64,000 nucleotides of DNA, taken from Vespula vulgaris (Eukaryota > Arthropoda > Insecta > Hymenoptera > Vespidae). The position numbers were made by a program, and so were the translations under genes. Of this stretch, positions 50,737-62,679 are shown piece by piece (positions within the stretch are counted from its first letter, which is position 1; each line of letters opens with the position of its first letter). The stretch covers positions 186,501 through 250,500 of the forward strand of contig NC_066586.1 of the NCBI RefSeq assembly GCF_905475345.1, in the 5' to 3' direction. The notes below the pieces were generated by a model. The model searched no databases, had not been told where the DNA came from, and was given only the letters and a program-made list of their open reading frames with translations.

Positions 50737-52058
50737 TCATTACTCGTTATCCTGATCGATACCTCCGACCGACTACATATATCGAAGTCGTTTCGCTCGA
50801 ACGAGAAAATTGAGCGAAATATGCGCTTAACGGATCGTTCCGACGGTCGAAGCTTGCCGAAAATACAATAAATCGGAAAAATAGTTTCACGGCTTGAATC
50901 GGTCTAGCCGTCTATCGAATGAACTCGGGTCTCAAAAAATAGTGGCACTTTCGGTCAACGAGTGGGGCGGTAATTGGGTTCGGTTGGTTCGACGCGAAAA
51001 CACTCAACGAATTTCGTTTCGTCTACCAATTTCGACCAGATGATCGAGAAAAAAAGGAAAAGATGTACTATTCCGAGGAAATCGGGGATGGAGGGAAAAC
51101 GGAAAAAGAATGTGTTTCCGAAAGAGCCCTCTTCGAGGCATTTCGTAAATAATTAGCGTTCCTTCTGTTCTCTCGAGATCCCTCGAAGCTCCGATATTAC
51201 TCGTTGAACCAACTTTCTTCGCCATGATCATTTAGCGAAATATTTTCGAGTGAAATCGACGTAAAGAAAATCTTTGCATACGATACGAGAAAGAGGATAA
51301 CAAAGAAGTCGAAGCATTGGCTATGGTACTATGAAAGAAATATCGGTAAAAATTTGCCGCGATACAATTTCCTTATTAATGGAGATATCCGAGAGATAAC
51401 AAAAGGTCGATGAAACTAAAGAAAATTTATCGAAAAGTTTTTCAACTCTTAAGCTTACAATAGAATCGTGTCTAAAGCGTGGAACGAAACAGCATGCTGG
51501 AAAAGACTACTCGCCTTTATATCGGATAGTGCACGTGCATGAGTTCAAATTCTACAGAAATTTCTATAGCTACGTTACTACCATCTATTGAACATACAAA
51601 AAAAAATCTATTCCGATGTTTCTTGTTTTTAGACAAAGAACGTACGATAAAGTGATTTTTAGCGATTTTAAAGTTTCCTTCAAATAATCGTCGTGAACGA
51701 AAATTTGGGATCTACGATCGTAAATTTTCGCAAACGTTCCGTAGAAAATCGTTGCGAAAATTTGCTGCGACTGGCCGAATTTGATTTTCAGTCCTTCCAG
51801 CATATACCAAAGGTTTTGCGATCGAGAAAGAACGTCCGGAGCGATGCCGTAACGACCGAACAAGTTGCGTTTCGGTAAAAGCAGCTACGCGCATGCACGT
51901 ACGATTGAAAAACGATGCTTCTATCGAAAAATGTGTATGTATCGTGTTGAGTGTACCGTCCGAGTGTCGCCGAGTGGTTGTGTATTGCTGTTGTTATCGG
52001 ACGATACGCGTTGCTCTTGTTTTAACGCCGATGTCTCGAAAGTCTTATTTGACGTTAC

Positions 52059-52176
52059 CTCGTTCATGTAGGACACTTCCGAAAGTGGGATGAAGTAGTA
52101 ACCGAGAAAACGATCCCAGAGAAATCCCTTGCACCAAACTTCTACTAGCAGGCCAGCGTTCATATCGTTTGTTTCG
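52059..52176 (-). CDS. unc-13: unc-13 exon E2: central part of C2A
   Basis: The exon reads ETNDMNAGLLVEVWCKGFLW and DRFLGYYFIPLSEVSYMNE. It contains the central strands of C2A, directly comparable to Munc13-1 [23 protein letters not shown]. The first base completes the Phe of QDFLF from E1. Acceptor CTTTATTTTCAG is strong and donor GAG/GTAACG is acceptable; the exon leaves in phase 0. C2A of Munc13 binds RIM and homodimerises rather than binding calcium, which fits the residues seen. Confidence 0.95.
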
Positions 52177-53891
52177 CTGAAAATAAAGAAAACGAATGTT
52201 TGCAAGATTAACTTTCAATGGCGAATCACACGTGTCCAACGAAGCAACGCGATCGAATTTCGTAAGAAAACAAGAACCTATGTAATTATTCGAAGGAGCA
52301 ACGAGCGATCGCGTAATTATTAATGGTTACGTTACGCCGTGATCGTCGTCGTTTGAAGCGTCACGTTCTTCGTCGACGATCGAGACAAATACACGTTAAA
52401 TATATGATCAACGAATACAAAAGCGTGCACCGAACGGAAAGTAGGTTAAAGATTTGTTAGTTCGTACCTAAGGATTTGTGCGGCGTCGAGAGTTTCCTAT
52501 CCGAACGATCCGAGATCGAACGGTCGATTGTTTCTTAGCGTCACGATTCGCGCGTCCTCAGGTTAGAAACGTTTACTTAGATTTTGAAAATTTAGAATCG
52601 TTCGGGATTGATTGCTTAAGCGATCTATCAACTAGAAATGGTTACTATTACTAAAAATGATTAAAAGATCGAACGAATCTTTCGAAGCAAGAATCGAATT
52701 TGCTGGCCGAAACGCAAACGCGTGTATATCCGCGTAATAGCGATAAAAGACGGCGATCGATCGCTCATTGGTTAGAAGTTTTAAACGGGACAGCCCGTAA
52801 GCCACCTTACCGGCGGAAACATTGAACCGGCTGCTTTGAACTATAGCTAGATAGAAATATCGATGACGTCATTCGCCACTTGTTCGAGGCGGCCCTTCGA
52901 TCCAGAACAGATACGGAGCAGATGTAGAATGGACGTAAAATAGATGTAGAACGGATCCAAAACAGATCCAGAACAGATCCGAAACAGGAGGGATCCAGAA
53001 AAATGCTTTTTCTCGAGTCTCGAGCTAGCGAGCGATCACGCGTTCCTTCGATAATTACGTGCAACCGGAGAGATCAATCTTCTCTTCGTTGGCGGCCCTA
53101 CGATCGAAACCTTAAGTAGATCGTGCTCGAGCCGCGCTAACGATGCATAGAAACGAGCGGATCGTTTTAAATCGGACCAGTTGAAGCCACATTCGCGTTT
53201 CTAGGAGGATCAAAAGAGAAAAAGGAGAAGAAAAGAAGAGAAGAGAAGTGAAGGGAAAAAGAAAGATATTAAACGCACCTCGCGATCTCGCTAATCGAGC
53301 CATTCTCTAAGTCCGCTATCTCGTCGCGCGAACCTAAGCACCTATTTCTATATCGATGGGCTGGATCGGTTTAGCCCTTAAGGGGGCTCGATAGTCGATC
53401 GCGAAATTTCGGATTTCACAGCGTTTCTCAAGCCCGTAGACGGAAAGTCAATAACGCGTGCCAGTAGATAATATTTATAGCCGTGCAACATTCCGTTTTT
53501 CGATACGTATCTTTGTACCTACGTTTCGTCCGGCCAGTGATCGAACCCGAAGATACTCGGAAAGAAAAATATAGCGGAAGAAATAGTAAACCGTCGCTCG
53601 TACTCGAACAAAAAAGGTAGCTACTTTTGGAAGAAGGTGGAAAAGGTAAGACGATGATCGTGAGCAACCGTTTTAAATTTAAATTGATTTTCTTGCGAGG
53701 CTCCGCGCTTCGCCTCCGACCTCGTTGAAAGTTTAAAAATAATCGAACCCTCTTAAACTCACCGTCTGACCTCGATTCGCAGCTTTTCTCCACCCTCTTT
53801 CGTTCGCATTCATCTACTTCGTCTTACGTACGAAACGATATCTACTAGAATATAGCGATGGCAGAACGGTACGTAGACAAACTATACTCAC
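52177..53891 (-). other. unc-13 intron between E1 and E2
   Basis: A 1.7-kb intron without further exons. It holds the 11-bp minisatellite at 52899-52986 and a purine-rich run near 53215-53270. Donor-like GTAAGG near 52808 and GTGCGT near 53277 (minus) lack a matching coding context. Confidence 0.75.
52899..52986. repeat. 11-bp minisatellite, consensus GATCCAGAACA
   Basis: Eight consecutive units of exactly 11 bp, with no insertions between units. The outer units are most alike and the inner ones more diverged (GATGTAGAATG, GACGTAAAATA). Several units contain AGAACA, the half-site core of steroid-receptor-type elements. A further partial GGATCCAGAA copy follows near 52992. Confidence 0.9.
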
Positions 53892-53994
53892 AATAAGAAA
53901 TCTTGCTCCCAGCTTGGATTGGCCCCCTTTACGGTGACTGTCGTCGACTTTACATTCTGCAGCTTCAGCGTTACGTACGAATTGAAGTCATCCG
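53892..53994 (-). CDS. unc-13: unc-13 exon E1: N-terminal part of C2A
   Basis: The exon reads DDFNSYVTLKLQNVKSTTVT and VKGANPSWEQDFLF across the junction. This is a near match to Munc13-1 [20 protein letters not shown]...GSQPSWEQDFMF and is the clearest family signature in the window. The position of the usual C2 calcium-binding aspartate (SDPY in other C2 domains) is occupied by FNSY, so this C2A should not bind calcium, as in its homologues. The acceptor ACGATTACAG gives a two-base start, so an upstream exon ending in phase 1 must supply the initiator Met and first strand; I could not find it. Donor TTATT/GTGAGT. Confidence 0.93.
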
Positions 53995-54332
53995 CTGTAA
54001 TCGTTAACGATAATCGTCCGTTCAATGACGCACCGACGCACCGTCGACTAACGAGCGTACGAGCGAGCAAACAGTCGCTACACTTTCACGAGAGAAACGT
54101 TGTTTTGTTAAAGGTTACGTGCTCGCTAGACGCGGAACGTACGACCCAAATTATCCTCGAGGCACCGTCGCAAACTCTCCTTTTGTTGCGCGCATTCGTA
54201 AATACGCCAAATACGCCAAGTACGTCCAAGATCGAGCTACCCTTTTGCTTCCTTATATCTTTTTATTCCGTAGCAAACGCTCGGGAAAGTTTTGCTCTCA
54301 TAACTTTATAACTTTACTTACGACTTCGCCTA

Positions 54333-54336
<4 letters not shown>

Positions 54337-54378
<42 letters not shown>
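54337..54378. repeat. (CT)21 microsatellite
   Basis: A perfect CT run of about 42 bp upstream of E1 on the transcribed side, with a GTAAGT donor-like sequence (minus) about 20 nt beyond it near 54310. Confidence 0.95.
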
Positions 54379-54380
<2 letters not shown>

Positions 54381-57300
54381 ACGCAAATGCCCAGACATTC
54401 CTGCTTTCGTTTAGGAAACATATAAATCCTTCTTTACCGATTTAAATCCACCTTTAAATCTCCATGTCTTTTACCTTACGTCGTAAAGGGTCTATAGATG
54501 ATCGGTAAAAAATTAATGAGCGCGCCCACGCGACTAAATCGAAAAGAGTACAAATAAAGCGACCTTTTGACCGTAGAAAAGCCAAAAGCTGACAAAGATG
54601 TGATTTCATTTAGCGGCATTTCTTTTTTTCTTTCTTTCTTTTTCTTTTTTTTTTTCTCTCCATTGAAGTTCCCGCCCTCGCCAGCAAGGCGCGTTTCATT
54701 GAAAAGGTCGCGCACTTTTCCTCTCTTGACGCTTTCACTTTAGCTCTTTGCATCCTCGAACGCAATTTTTTCATCTCTCGAATACGCGTTACGGCAATAT
54801 CTCATTTGATCCGATTTGAAAAGAACAAAATCAAGTTTACCTTCTTCGCGAATTTATCAGCGAATATCCATTTTCCTTCTTTCTCCACTGCATACGTACA
54901 AGTACGTACGTCGATGATATCAATGTACAAGCACGATCGGGAAAAATCATCTCTATCGCGGTAGCGTTAAAACGACGAGATAAGTGGGACCACGCTGAAA
55001 TTCGTGTTAATTAATTCTTATCTCTAATCGACTAACGATATATACGTACGACGGTATATTTCACGTACGATATCGATTTACGGAACGAACGACACGCCCG
55101 GCGTAAAGAACGAAAGTGTGTATATTTGCGTGTGTGTCTTCCAACAAGAAGGAAGAAAGGGCGATAAGTAAAACAAATCCTACACGCAGGAGTGGTTTTA
55201 TGCGCGATGAAATAATGCTCTCTAAACTCTCCAGACGCGTACGAGTAGACGCGTTGTTAAAGCTCGAGTTAACGGATGGTAAACACAATATGAGAAAGAA
55301 GAATAAAAGGGTATAAAAAGGACTCAAGGTTTGTACGCGTCGATATGGAAAATTGAAAAGCTTCGAAGGAGCTTCGAAGGGGCCTCGAGGGAAATGAAAA
55401 TCGAATGGCATCGTCGTAAAAGGGTATTTTAACGAGCGCGAATAATGCATTTGGAGGCGCACTCTCGAAAATTATAGGAACGCGATTGCGACTCGACTCG
55501 CGACATGTCACCGGCCGAACGATGATAATTTCTTTTAGTACGAACGTTACGTCGCGATATTCCGGACGAAAAGTCACATAACCTTTAACTTGGAAGCGTT
55601 CCAATCCGAACGCAACAAATTTTGCGCGGATCTCAGAACTGGAGCGTAACTAAGGACTTCTCTTTACGGAGGTATCGTTTCGATTCCAATTCTGTGGGAC
55701 AATCGTTCGCCGTTACGCTCGGTCGGATCCACGTTTGCGTTTCTCTCGTGAAAGTTTAAATGGCAGGAGAAAACGATCCGCCGACGAGTCGGTGAATCGC
55801 TTCTCTGTCGTTCGACCCTTTGTCTCTTCTCCTCTTTTCTTCGGTTCGCGTCTTTGCTCTTCTCTTCCATATCAGTTGATACGAACCTTCCTCGCAGACG
55901 AACCGCGCCTTCTTCACTGCAACAGAAAGCCGAGACGTTAAACCAAGGGAAATATTAAAAGCCAAAGTCTTAATCGCGATCAGATGCCTTCGTAGAGATC
56001 GGCCTATCGGTGACAGCCGTTGAAAGCTTACAGCGCGATTCCATTTCTTACTCCGAAGGTAGAAAAGGTTGGCCTTTGCGAAAAGTAAAACGTCTCTTCC
56101 TTCGAAAAAGATCTCTCAATTATTATCGCGTTCTTTGAGAAGGCAAAAAGGTGTCGGTCAAAGAGCGGCTCCATTCTGATAATAGATTGGACCGACGATG
56201 TCGATAAGCCGTTAGCACCGTCTGTTTGCACGGGACGATTGATTTGATGGAATTAACGGATTTTATCGAGAAACGGTACCGTCCCGTTCGCTCGATCGCG
56301 GATGTAAAACGTGCTAAGAGCCAACGAGTTTCGTTCGTACGTGCCACGTAAACGTTGACTACTAATCAATTTTATGTATGTAGAACTTACAGATTATTAG
56401 AACCGAGACGACAACGTCGACGTTTCGTGCAGGCGTTTACATTTTCGTCGAGATTTATACTAGCGTTTTACGTCGAATTACAAAGACTGCGTAACCTGCA
56501 TAAACGCATTCAAAAGATTAAGACCGATAATATTCAAATGAAGTTGTAGGGCGGACGACAATGGAAATTATACTAGCGCTACGTGCTTCGGAGACGATTA
56601 ATTAGATAATGTCCGATAACGTAGCGCAGTCGAACAAAGTGCCACGTTACCGTGTCAGCATACGCTTTAATATAATTATAATTATATAATTACGTTGGCC
56701 AGCTTTCTTCGAGCGACGTCTCCCGATCTAACGACCAGAGAGAAAGGAAAGAAATGGTTCGAGTCGAAGAGCAGCGAAGTCTCGTTCGCGAACACGGAGC
56801 AAGGATTTGCAAGTTTGGCTTATCGATTGGCATAACATGCGGTACGTACTACGCTTCCACCCGACGCAAAACAAGCTCCCGTATCTTAGGGCCGAACGCG
56901 TTTTGCCTTCGCTCACGAAACCAACGGACTTTGTCGAGAACGTTAAGCCGTAGTTCCTCGTACATCCGCGCTTTACACGATTTATGTTTGTCGAGCAGCA
57001 GGTATCTGCTTTGTTCGTTTGTTTATACACCGGCGCAAAGGACTTTCTAAATTGATCTTTCGTAACCGTAAACTATGACGATCGATAATGTCAGCCGATG
57101 TAGACTTTAGGGAAAGACGCGAATAGACGTAAGAAACGACGCGCTGGTTATTTTCTGTTTTTTTTTTTTTTTTTTTTCTTTTTGATATCCTCTTATTAAT
57201 GAAAAGGTCACGGTAGCGTGTCACACGTTACGGGAGCAAGCGTACACGCCGTTACGCCGTAATCCGATACGATGGAGTTTAATCGTGCGAGCGCGCGCGC

Positions 57301-58906
57301 ACCTATCTCTTTAAACGACGGCCGACTGCGATCTGAAGCAATGACCTGTGCTAATAAATGCCAGTCGATATATGAGAACCCCTCCCTTCCCTCGTGTGAA
57401 AAGGAATAGCTCGGTTCTAAGGTTAAGTGCAAGAGACACGAGAATGGCTTCGCCGCGAGCTTGACTCTACTGCGTGCGCGTGCGAGCGTGCGTGCGTGCG
57501 TGCGAGCGAGCGTATGCGTCTGTCGTTTTACAATTACGCGCGGCTAGTACGAGAAAATCCGCGTAGCGTGATCGCTAAACCGACGAAATAGTTCGCCTTC
57601 GGACCTCACGTTTCCTTTTAAAATACATAATTCATCGAATGTAAAATACATTGGCTCTATGCGTATCGAATAAAAATCGAGTTTGAGCGGAAGAAAAATT
57701 CGAGATTGCAGCAGTTTCTCTCAGTTAGATTTATTCTCGTTGGAACAGGAAATAAAGATGGTACGCGATCGTTTCAGCTTTTCTTTCAACGGACGCAAAG
57801 ACGAAAGCTATCTTCTTGGAAACGCTTGCGACTCGGTCACAGGCGCCGTGTAAATATTTAAAAGGACGACGTACAAACTTGAAGTGGGCGGCCTAAAAAC
57901 GATGACGTCACTGACCCAGACCGGAGTTAAAGTAACAATCATACCGAAAGAAGCGTAACTCGGTCCCGTTGGCAACGCAAATATGTATTTTGCACTTCTA
58001 TTCGAACGGACCTAAGCGAAGGAGGAAGAGCGAGCGAGAGAGAGAGAGAGAGAGAGCCAACAGGTGAACGCGACTTCATTATCCGCGCTCTTTACAAATT
58101 AATTACGCTCAGTCGCTTAAAAATAATTGGAATTTGCGCGGGAACGGTTATGTGTTTACGAGGAGCCGTTCGGTATCTATGGCATTGGCAATGGGCCAGT
58201 CGCGATTCAAAGCCAATATGCAAGAAGAGAATCACGAGGGAGAAAGCTAAGAAAAAATTTCGTTCGTTTTGCAGCCGACGATCGAGAAATCGAATGAGAG
58301 AGAAGCGTACGTGTCGCTCGTATGATCGATCCAGCGATGTTAGACGAACGCGTCGTTCTTTCGAATAGAAAGATAATCAACGAACTCGACGAACGACTTT
58401 GAAAAGTGTTTCTCGAAAATATCAAGTACAAAAGACAACGACGAGAGAGATGTAGTAGGAGATGTCGTCGAATATCGAGACAAAAGGGACCGCCATGCGA
58501 ATGAGGATTGAAAACCAAAGGGTAGTGGTGACGTCGACGGTACTTGCGTCTCGGGATAGAGAAGAAACGTGGATGGACTCGAAAAGAAATAATACGATGG
58601 AAAAACGAGAATACTTTGCGAGAGTATACACTTTGAAATTCGCGAGAACGCGTTACGTAAATAAATGGGCGTCATCTAGACTAGAGAGGTGGTGGTGAAA
58701 AAAAGAAAAACGTAACAACGATGTCAGCCTTAACGCTTCAGTTGCGTTCCCTTACCTTCGAACAAGTCGAGACAATGGACGTCTACGTGTGAATACGAGC
58801 TGAGATGTTCTTGTCCTTGCATGTGCCATACCACCGTACACGCTTCTGCATTGTACCTTGTTTCTCCGCGTTTTTACGCGAATGCATGCTTATGTGCATG
58901 TACTCG

Positions 58907-58910
<4 letters not shown>

Positions 58911-58941
<31 letters not shown>
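58911..58941. repeat. (CT)n microsatellite
   Basis: A CT run of about 31 bp, 110 nt from the candidate short exon at 58756-58799. Confidence 0.9.
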
Positions 58942-58946
<5 letters not shown>

Positions 58947-60296
58947 TTCGCGAGAGAAGGGAAGGGATTCACTTTCCACTCCCGAGTTTTCCTCCGGTAG
59001 CGTTTTAGCCAAGGGTGAGAAAACGAGAGAAAGAGAGAAAATTGACGTTATGGAAGAGTCGAGAATATGAGAGAGCGAAGGAGAATCGAGAAACCGGCAC
59101 TGCCATATACGGTCGACGTTATTTATAGCGAAGCTATATTAAAGGTAATATTTACGCGACAAGCATAAGCACGATATCTTATCCAGGTATCGTAGCTCGT
59201 CTCAGGATCCTCCCGCATCCGCGAAGAAATCATCTTTCTCGATGTAAGCGCGCGTACGTATATGAAAAAAAGGAGAAACGTTTTACGTCGGTTTATCTCT
59301 GATAAGAAAAGATCCGGCTAGGGGTCGCGATTACAAGCGACATTATTAATTAGGACAAAATTATCTCAGCGTCTTTTTTACATTGTACAATTTCCCTCGG
59401 TGTAACTCGCAAAGCATCCTGTCCATTAGAAGCGAGCTGAGATCATCGCAAGCTGGTTTCTTACAACGTTACAAGCAATTTGGGCTAATTAGTCCGGTGT
59501 AAATTCGGTCTCCGTTATGGATAATCGATGGGACAAACTCCGGAACGGTTCTACTCCTTCGACGACGAAACCGTTCGTTCCCTCTTCCCCTCTTCGTCGT
59601 TCGTAGTGATAAATCGAAACGTACGGTTAGTATGGTCGAAACGATTGATTATTATGATTGATATTCGGGATTAAAGCTTACGAAATCCTATCGTGCTTTC
59701 ACGGAGACTTATCGTCAGCGAAGACTCTTCGTGTCACGAAGAAAGAATAATACGCTCGCGTGTATGTACGTAACTACAGTCGGTGGGCCAGAGAAAGATA
59801 AGATAACCGTCGAACGTGCTATTTTTTACGACTACGTCACGACGAACATATGGTATTATCAATAAGCGTCGCTAAGAAAAAGAAATCTAGCAAGTCGCGA
59901 GAAATCGATATCGAACGAGCTAATAACGTAGGATATTAATGAACGAGAAGGAACGAAGAGATCGAACTTTGAGAATATTCGCTCTCTACGGAAATGAAGG
60001 AACGAAATCGCGACCTAGTCCGTTCGTCGATGCGAGAGTTGGCTCGAAATCACGTACTTCCCCAAAGGTGAATCCGATGAATCCTTTAGATCTAAGGGAT
60101 AAGATGTCTTATCCTTTCTCACCCCAAGGGTGAACGAAGTTCCTTTGGAAACCTCTAATACGCCCTAGCTTGCTCGGTGAGTAAACAAGGGGTCAACGAT
60201 CCACCGTAATCGAGGAGCATTGCGATTTAAAAAGAAAATGCGGATACCGAGCTCGAACGGATGTTCCTTCCGTAAACGATTGCCAATTACCGATGG

Positions 60297-60336
60297 TAAT
60301 TGCGAGATATAATTGCGAGATGTAATTGCGAGATCT
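60297..60336. repeat. 13-bp tandem repeat, TAATTGCGAGATR
   Basis: Three head-to-tail copies differ only in their last base. Each carries a TAATTG homeodomain core, so the array is three homeodomain-type sites at 13-bp spacing. The last copy runs into an AGATCTCGCG partial palindrome. Confidence 0.85.
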
Positions 60337-61980
60337 CGCGTTTAAGCCACACCGAGACCGGGTTTCGGCTCCGGGTTTCGAACTGGGCTAAAGTTGAAAG
60401 TACTTTACCGTTTCTTTTCGTTGATTCCTCTTGGTACGCTACAGCGAAAGGACCGTTTACGAGAATTTAACGAGTCATAAAAGTTCGCAGAATCCTTCTA
60501 CAGGATAGGGCCTTGGTAAAAACGTCGCATTTCACGGTATATAACTAGGAAATGAATAGGCTCCTCTCTGGTGGAAACGACGAGGAGCGTTTTCGAATAA
60601 ATAAATCACGACGGTCGTGTACGTGAGTAGGTCGAAGAATGAAACGATAAATTTAAAGGCAAAAAGGTGCGTTAACTGCGACACGGAATTGAGCGATACG
60701 CGAGGACGGCTGTCGCGAATCGTCAACGCCATTTCATCCGGTCAATTAGTTGCCGATTGTGACGCGAAACGATATTATTGCGTAACGTTCTAATTATATA
60801 TCCACGTCGGACGGCAGATAAAAATATATCTCGGCGAATAGGATCGGAGGTTTAATTGCAGAGCTTATATCGAGATATTCCCCGGTTAAAGCCGCGTTCG
60901 ACGTAGGGGGTAAGCCGTTTCCAGCGGAACGAAGGAAAGTCGCTTCTCCCGAGCGGGTCTCCGTCGTACCTTATATCAGTCTTTTATCCAGTTTTAGTCC
61001 TTCTATTGATAGAAACCACTTAAAGTGTCTCCATTGTAGGGTATAACCGTCGTAAATCCGTACTCTCCGTCGGAGTCCTCGAGGTTCGAGCAATTTCGTA
61101 ATTCCCTGCGGATAATCTTATTTCGAAGAAACTTTCGAACGGCTATAAATAGGATCGAATCTGAATCTAAATGTCTTCGTTCCCCTCTTTTTGTTTACTC
61201 GCGTATATCCTACGGGAATATTCGATTTAATTAGCGCGTGGAAGTTCCGCGGTCGGCAGTCGGCGGTTAGGATCGAGACGACGCATTCGACCGAGCTCCT
61301 CACGCGTTCCCTTTTCGAGAGATCCTTCGACGATATCGTTTTCGCGTGTAAGATCTCGATTTCCTTCTGTCGCGAAATTTCTCCAAAGTCGATAACCGAT
61401 AACGGAATTATCGCGACTATGTACGACCGAACAGCGATTGCGGGATGAGAAAAAAGCGTGACGCTGGAATAGGATCGAAGAAGCAATGGAAGACCGAGAC
61501 GAAACTCGAGGGAACAGCTTCATCCTCGAAAGTTGGAGCTTTCTAGACGAGCTACTAGACCGCATTTCCAAGTTTCGGAAAGCTCTGTTGGTCTCAGCGA
61601 TCGGCGCTTTAATTTAATGAAAATACGAAGTAAATCGGGTCAAACTCGTTTGATGGTAGAAAAATACGCTTCTAAGAAAATAGGTGGATAGTCCGGAAGC
61701 TTGTCGGAATGTGCCCGAGAGTTCTCGACGTGGAATAATGATAAATATCTCTCAACGGTATGGTCTCGGTGACACGGTCTATCGAGAATTCCCTTTGCTC
61801 TTTGGAAGAATAGAGCGCGAAAATAAAGAGAAAAGGTGGATAAAAGATGGACGTTGAAGAAGACAGAACGGAAGGACGGAAAGTCGATGAACGGAAAGTT
61901 GCCCCCTCCAAGTCGACCGACGCAACCGTCGAGCTCGAGTTCAAAGAACCCCGTTCTTCGTAACGACAACGCCCGTGTCC

Positions 61981-62061
61981 TTAACTAGGCGAGGTTCTTC
62001 CTGCGGCTTCGGACTTGGCTAGAATATCCATATTGGATTTCGCATCGTCCACGCCCGCTAC
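61981..62061 (-). CDS. Possible terminal exon of an unidentified upstream gene
   Basis: After a good acceptor (TTTTCTC...GCTTTTCAG) the minus strand reads 26 codons, VAGVDDAKSNMDILAKSEAA then GRTSPS, followed by TAA. The composition is protein-like, and an ATTAAA variant polyadenylation signal lies about 370 nt further on near 61612. If real, it is the 3' end of a gene lying upstream of unc-13 in the same orientation. A possible preceding exon at 62422-62481 (20 codons, phase 0) has a weak acceptor. I recognise no family, and 26 open codons can occur by chance. Confidence 0.3.
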   Translation of the reverse strand, partial: VAGVDDAKSNMDILAKSEAAGRTSPS

Positions 62062-62634
62062 CTGAAAAGCTCCGAAGAGAAAATGCACGGCTTGGCCCGG
62101 CTCGGCTCGGCTCGACTCGACTCGAGGAAAACGGAACCGTATAACGTCGTTTGCGAGTAAACGACCGGTAACTATCGCCCTCGATAAATTATCGGGAAAA
62201 GAAATTTCGTTCGAAATGCGACCGAGAGGTACCTATCCGTTTATTCTCGTAATTTCTCGAAGAACGGCGATGTTGCGGATTTGATTACGCGTAGTCGGAC
62301 GCTTTGCGATTCCCAAAAGGTTACGAGATAGGAAAGGAATCTTTGTCGTTGAAAAGGGAATCCTTTTCAGGGTTACTCAACGAGGGGAGAGAGCGGAGGG
62401 TCAAATATCGGTACTGACCACCTGTCGTACTCGGACCATAGGTACTTTGCTCGAGTCGACGCATACATAGCTCGTTTCAAACTATCCTGATATATCGCAC
62501 GGAGAACACGGCTGGAGGAACACGGAGTGCCAACAAGCCGGCAGTCGAAGCCGGCTGATCAAAGCGTTTCTAAAGTTCATTCCGGACGAGTCTACAGCGG
62601 GTTTACGACGCTACCTCATCATCGATCGCTCTCT

Positions 62635-62679
62635 CTATCTATCTACCTACCTACCTACCTATCTATCTATCTATCTATT
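62635..62679. repeat. (CTAT)n/(CTAC)n tetranucleotide tract
   Basis: CTAT and CTAC units alternate over about 45 bp. This is a compound microsatellite similar in unit to the GATA tract at 14473 but on the opposite strand. Confidence 0.9.

Larger units (their letters stand above)
42439..52058 (-). other. unc-13 intron between E2 and E3
   Basis: The largest internal intron of the mapped part, about 9.6 kb. It holds (GA)n at 44218-44248 and 45334-45374, (CT)n near 46391-46410 and at 50704-50733, a poly-C run near 47526-47540 and many chance ORFs. A less CpG-rich block at about 44580-44690, with a T-box-like AGGTGTGA and a CACACGTCAC segment on the other strand, may be regulatory. I found no additional exon. 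Confidence 0.75.
53995..61980. other. 5' flank or 5' introns of unc-13; no firm exon
   Basis: The missing first exon or exons of unc-13 should lie here or beyond the right edge. Candidate pieces on minus are an AAG/GTAAGG donor at 58755 with a possible 44-nt exon from 58799, and weaker donors near 54310, 54835 and 56390. CpG-rich alternating purine-pyrimidine tracts occur at 57285-57300 and 57475-57510 and could mark a promoter. Also present are (CT)n at 54337-54378 and 58911-58941, poly-T at 57158-57177, short GA runs near 58038-58055 and 13-bp repeats at 60297-60336. Confidence 0.5.

Noticed and set aside
53525..53545. GGGTTCGATCAC on minus, like a tRNA box B
   Set aside because: It lacks the CC end of box B, and no cloverleaf or box A precedes it.
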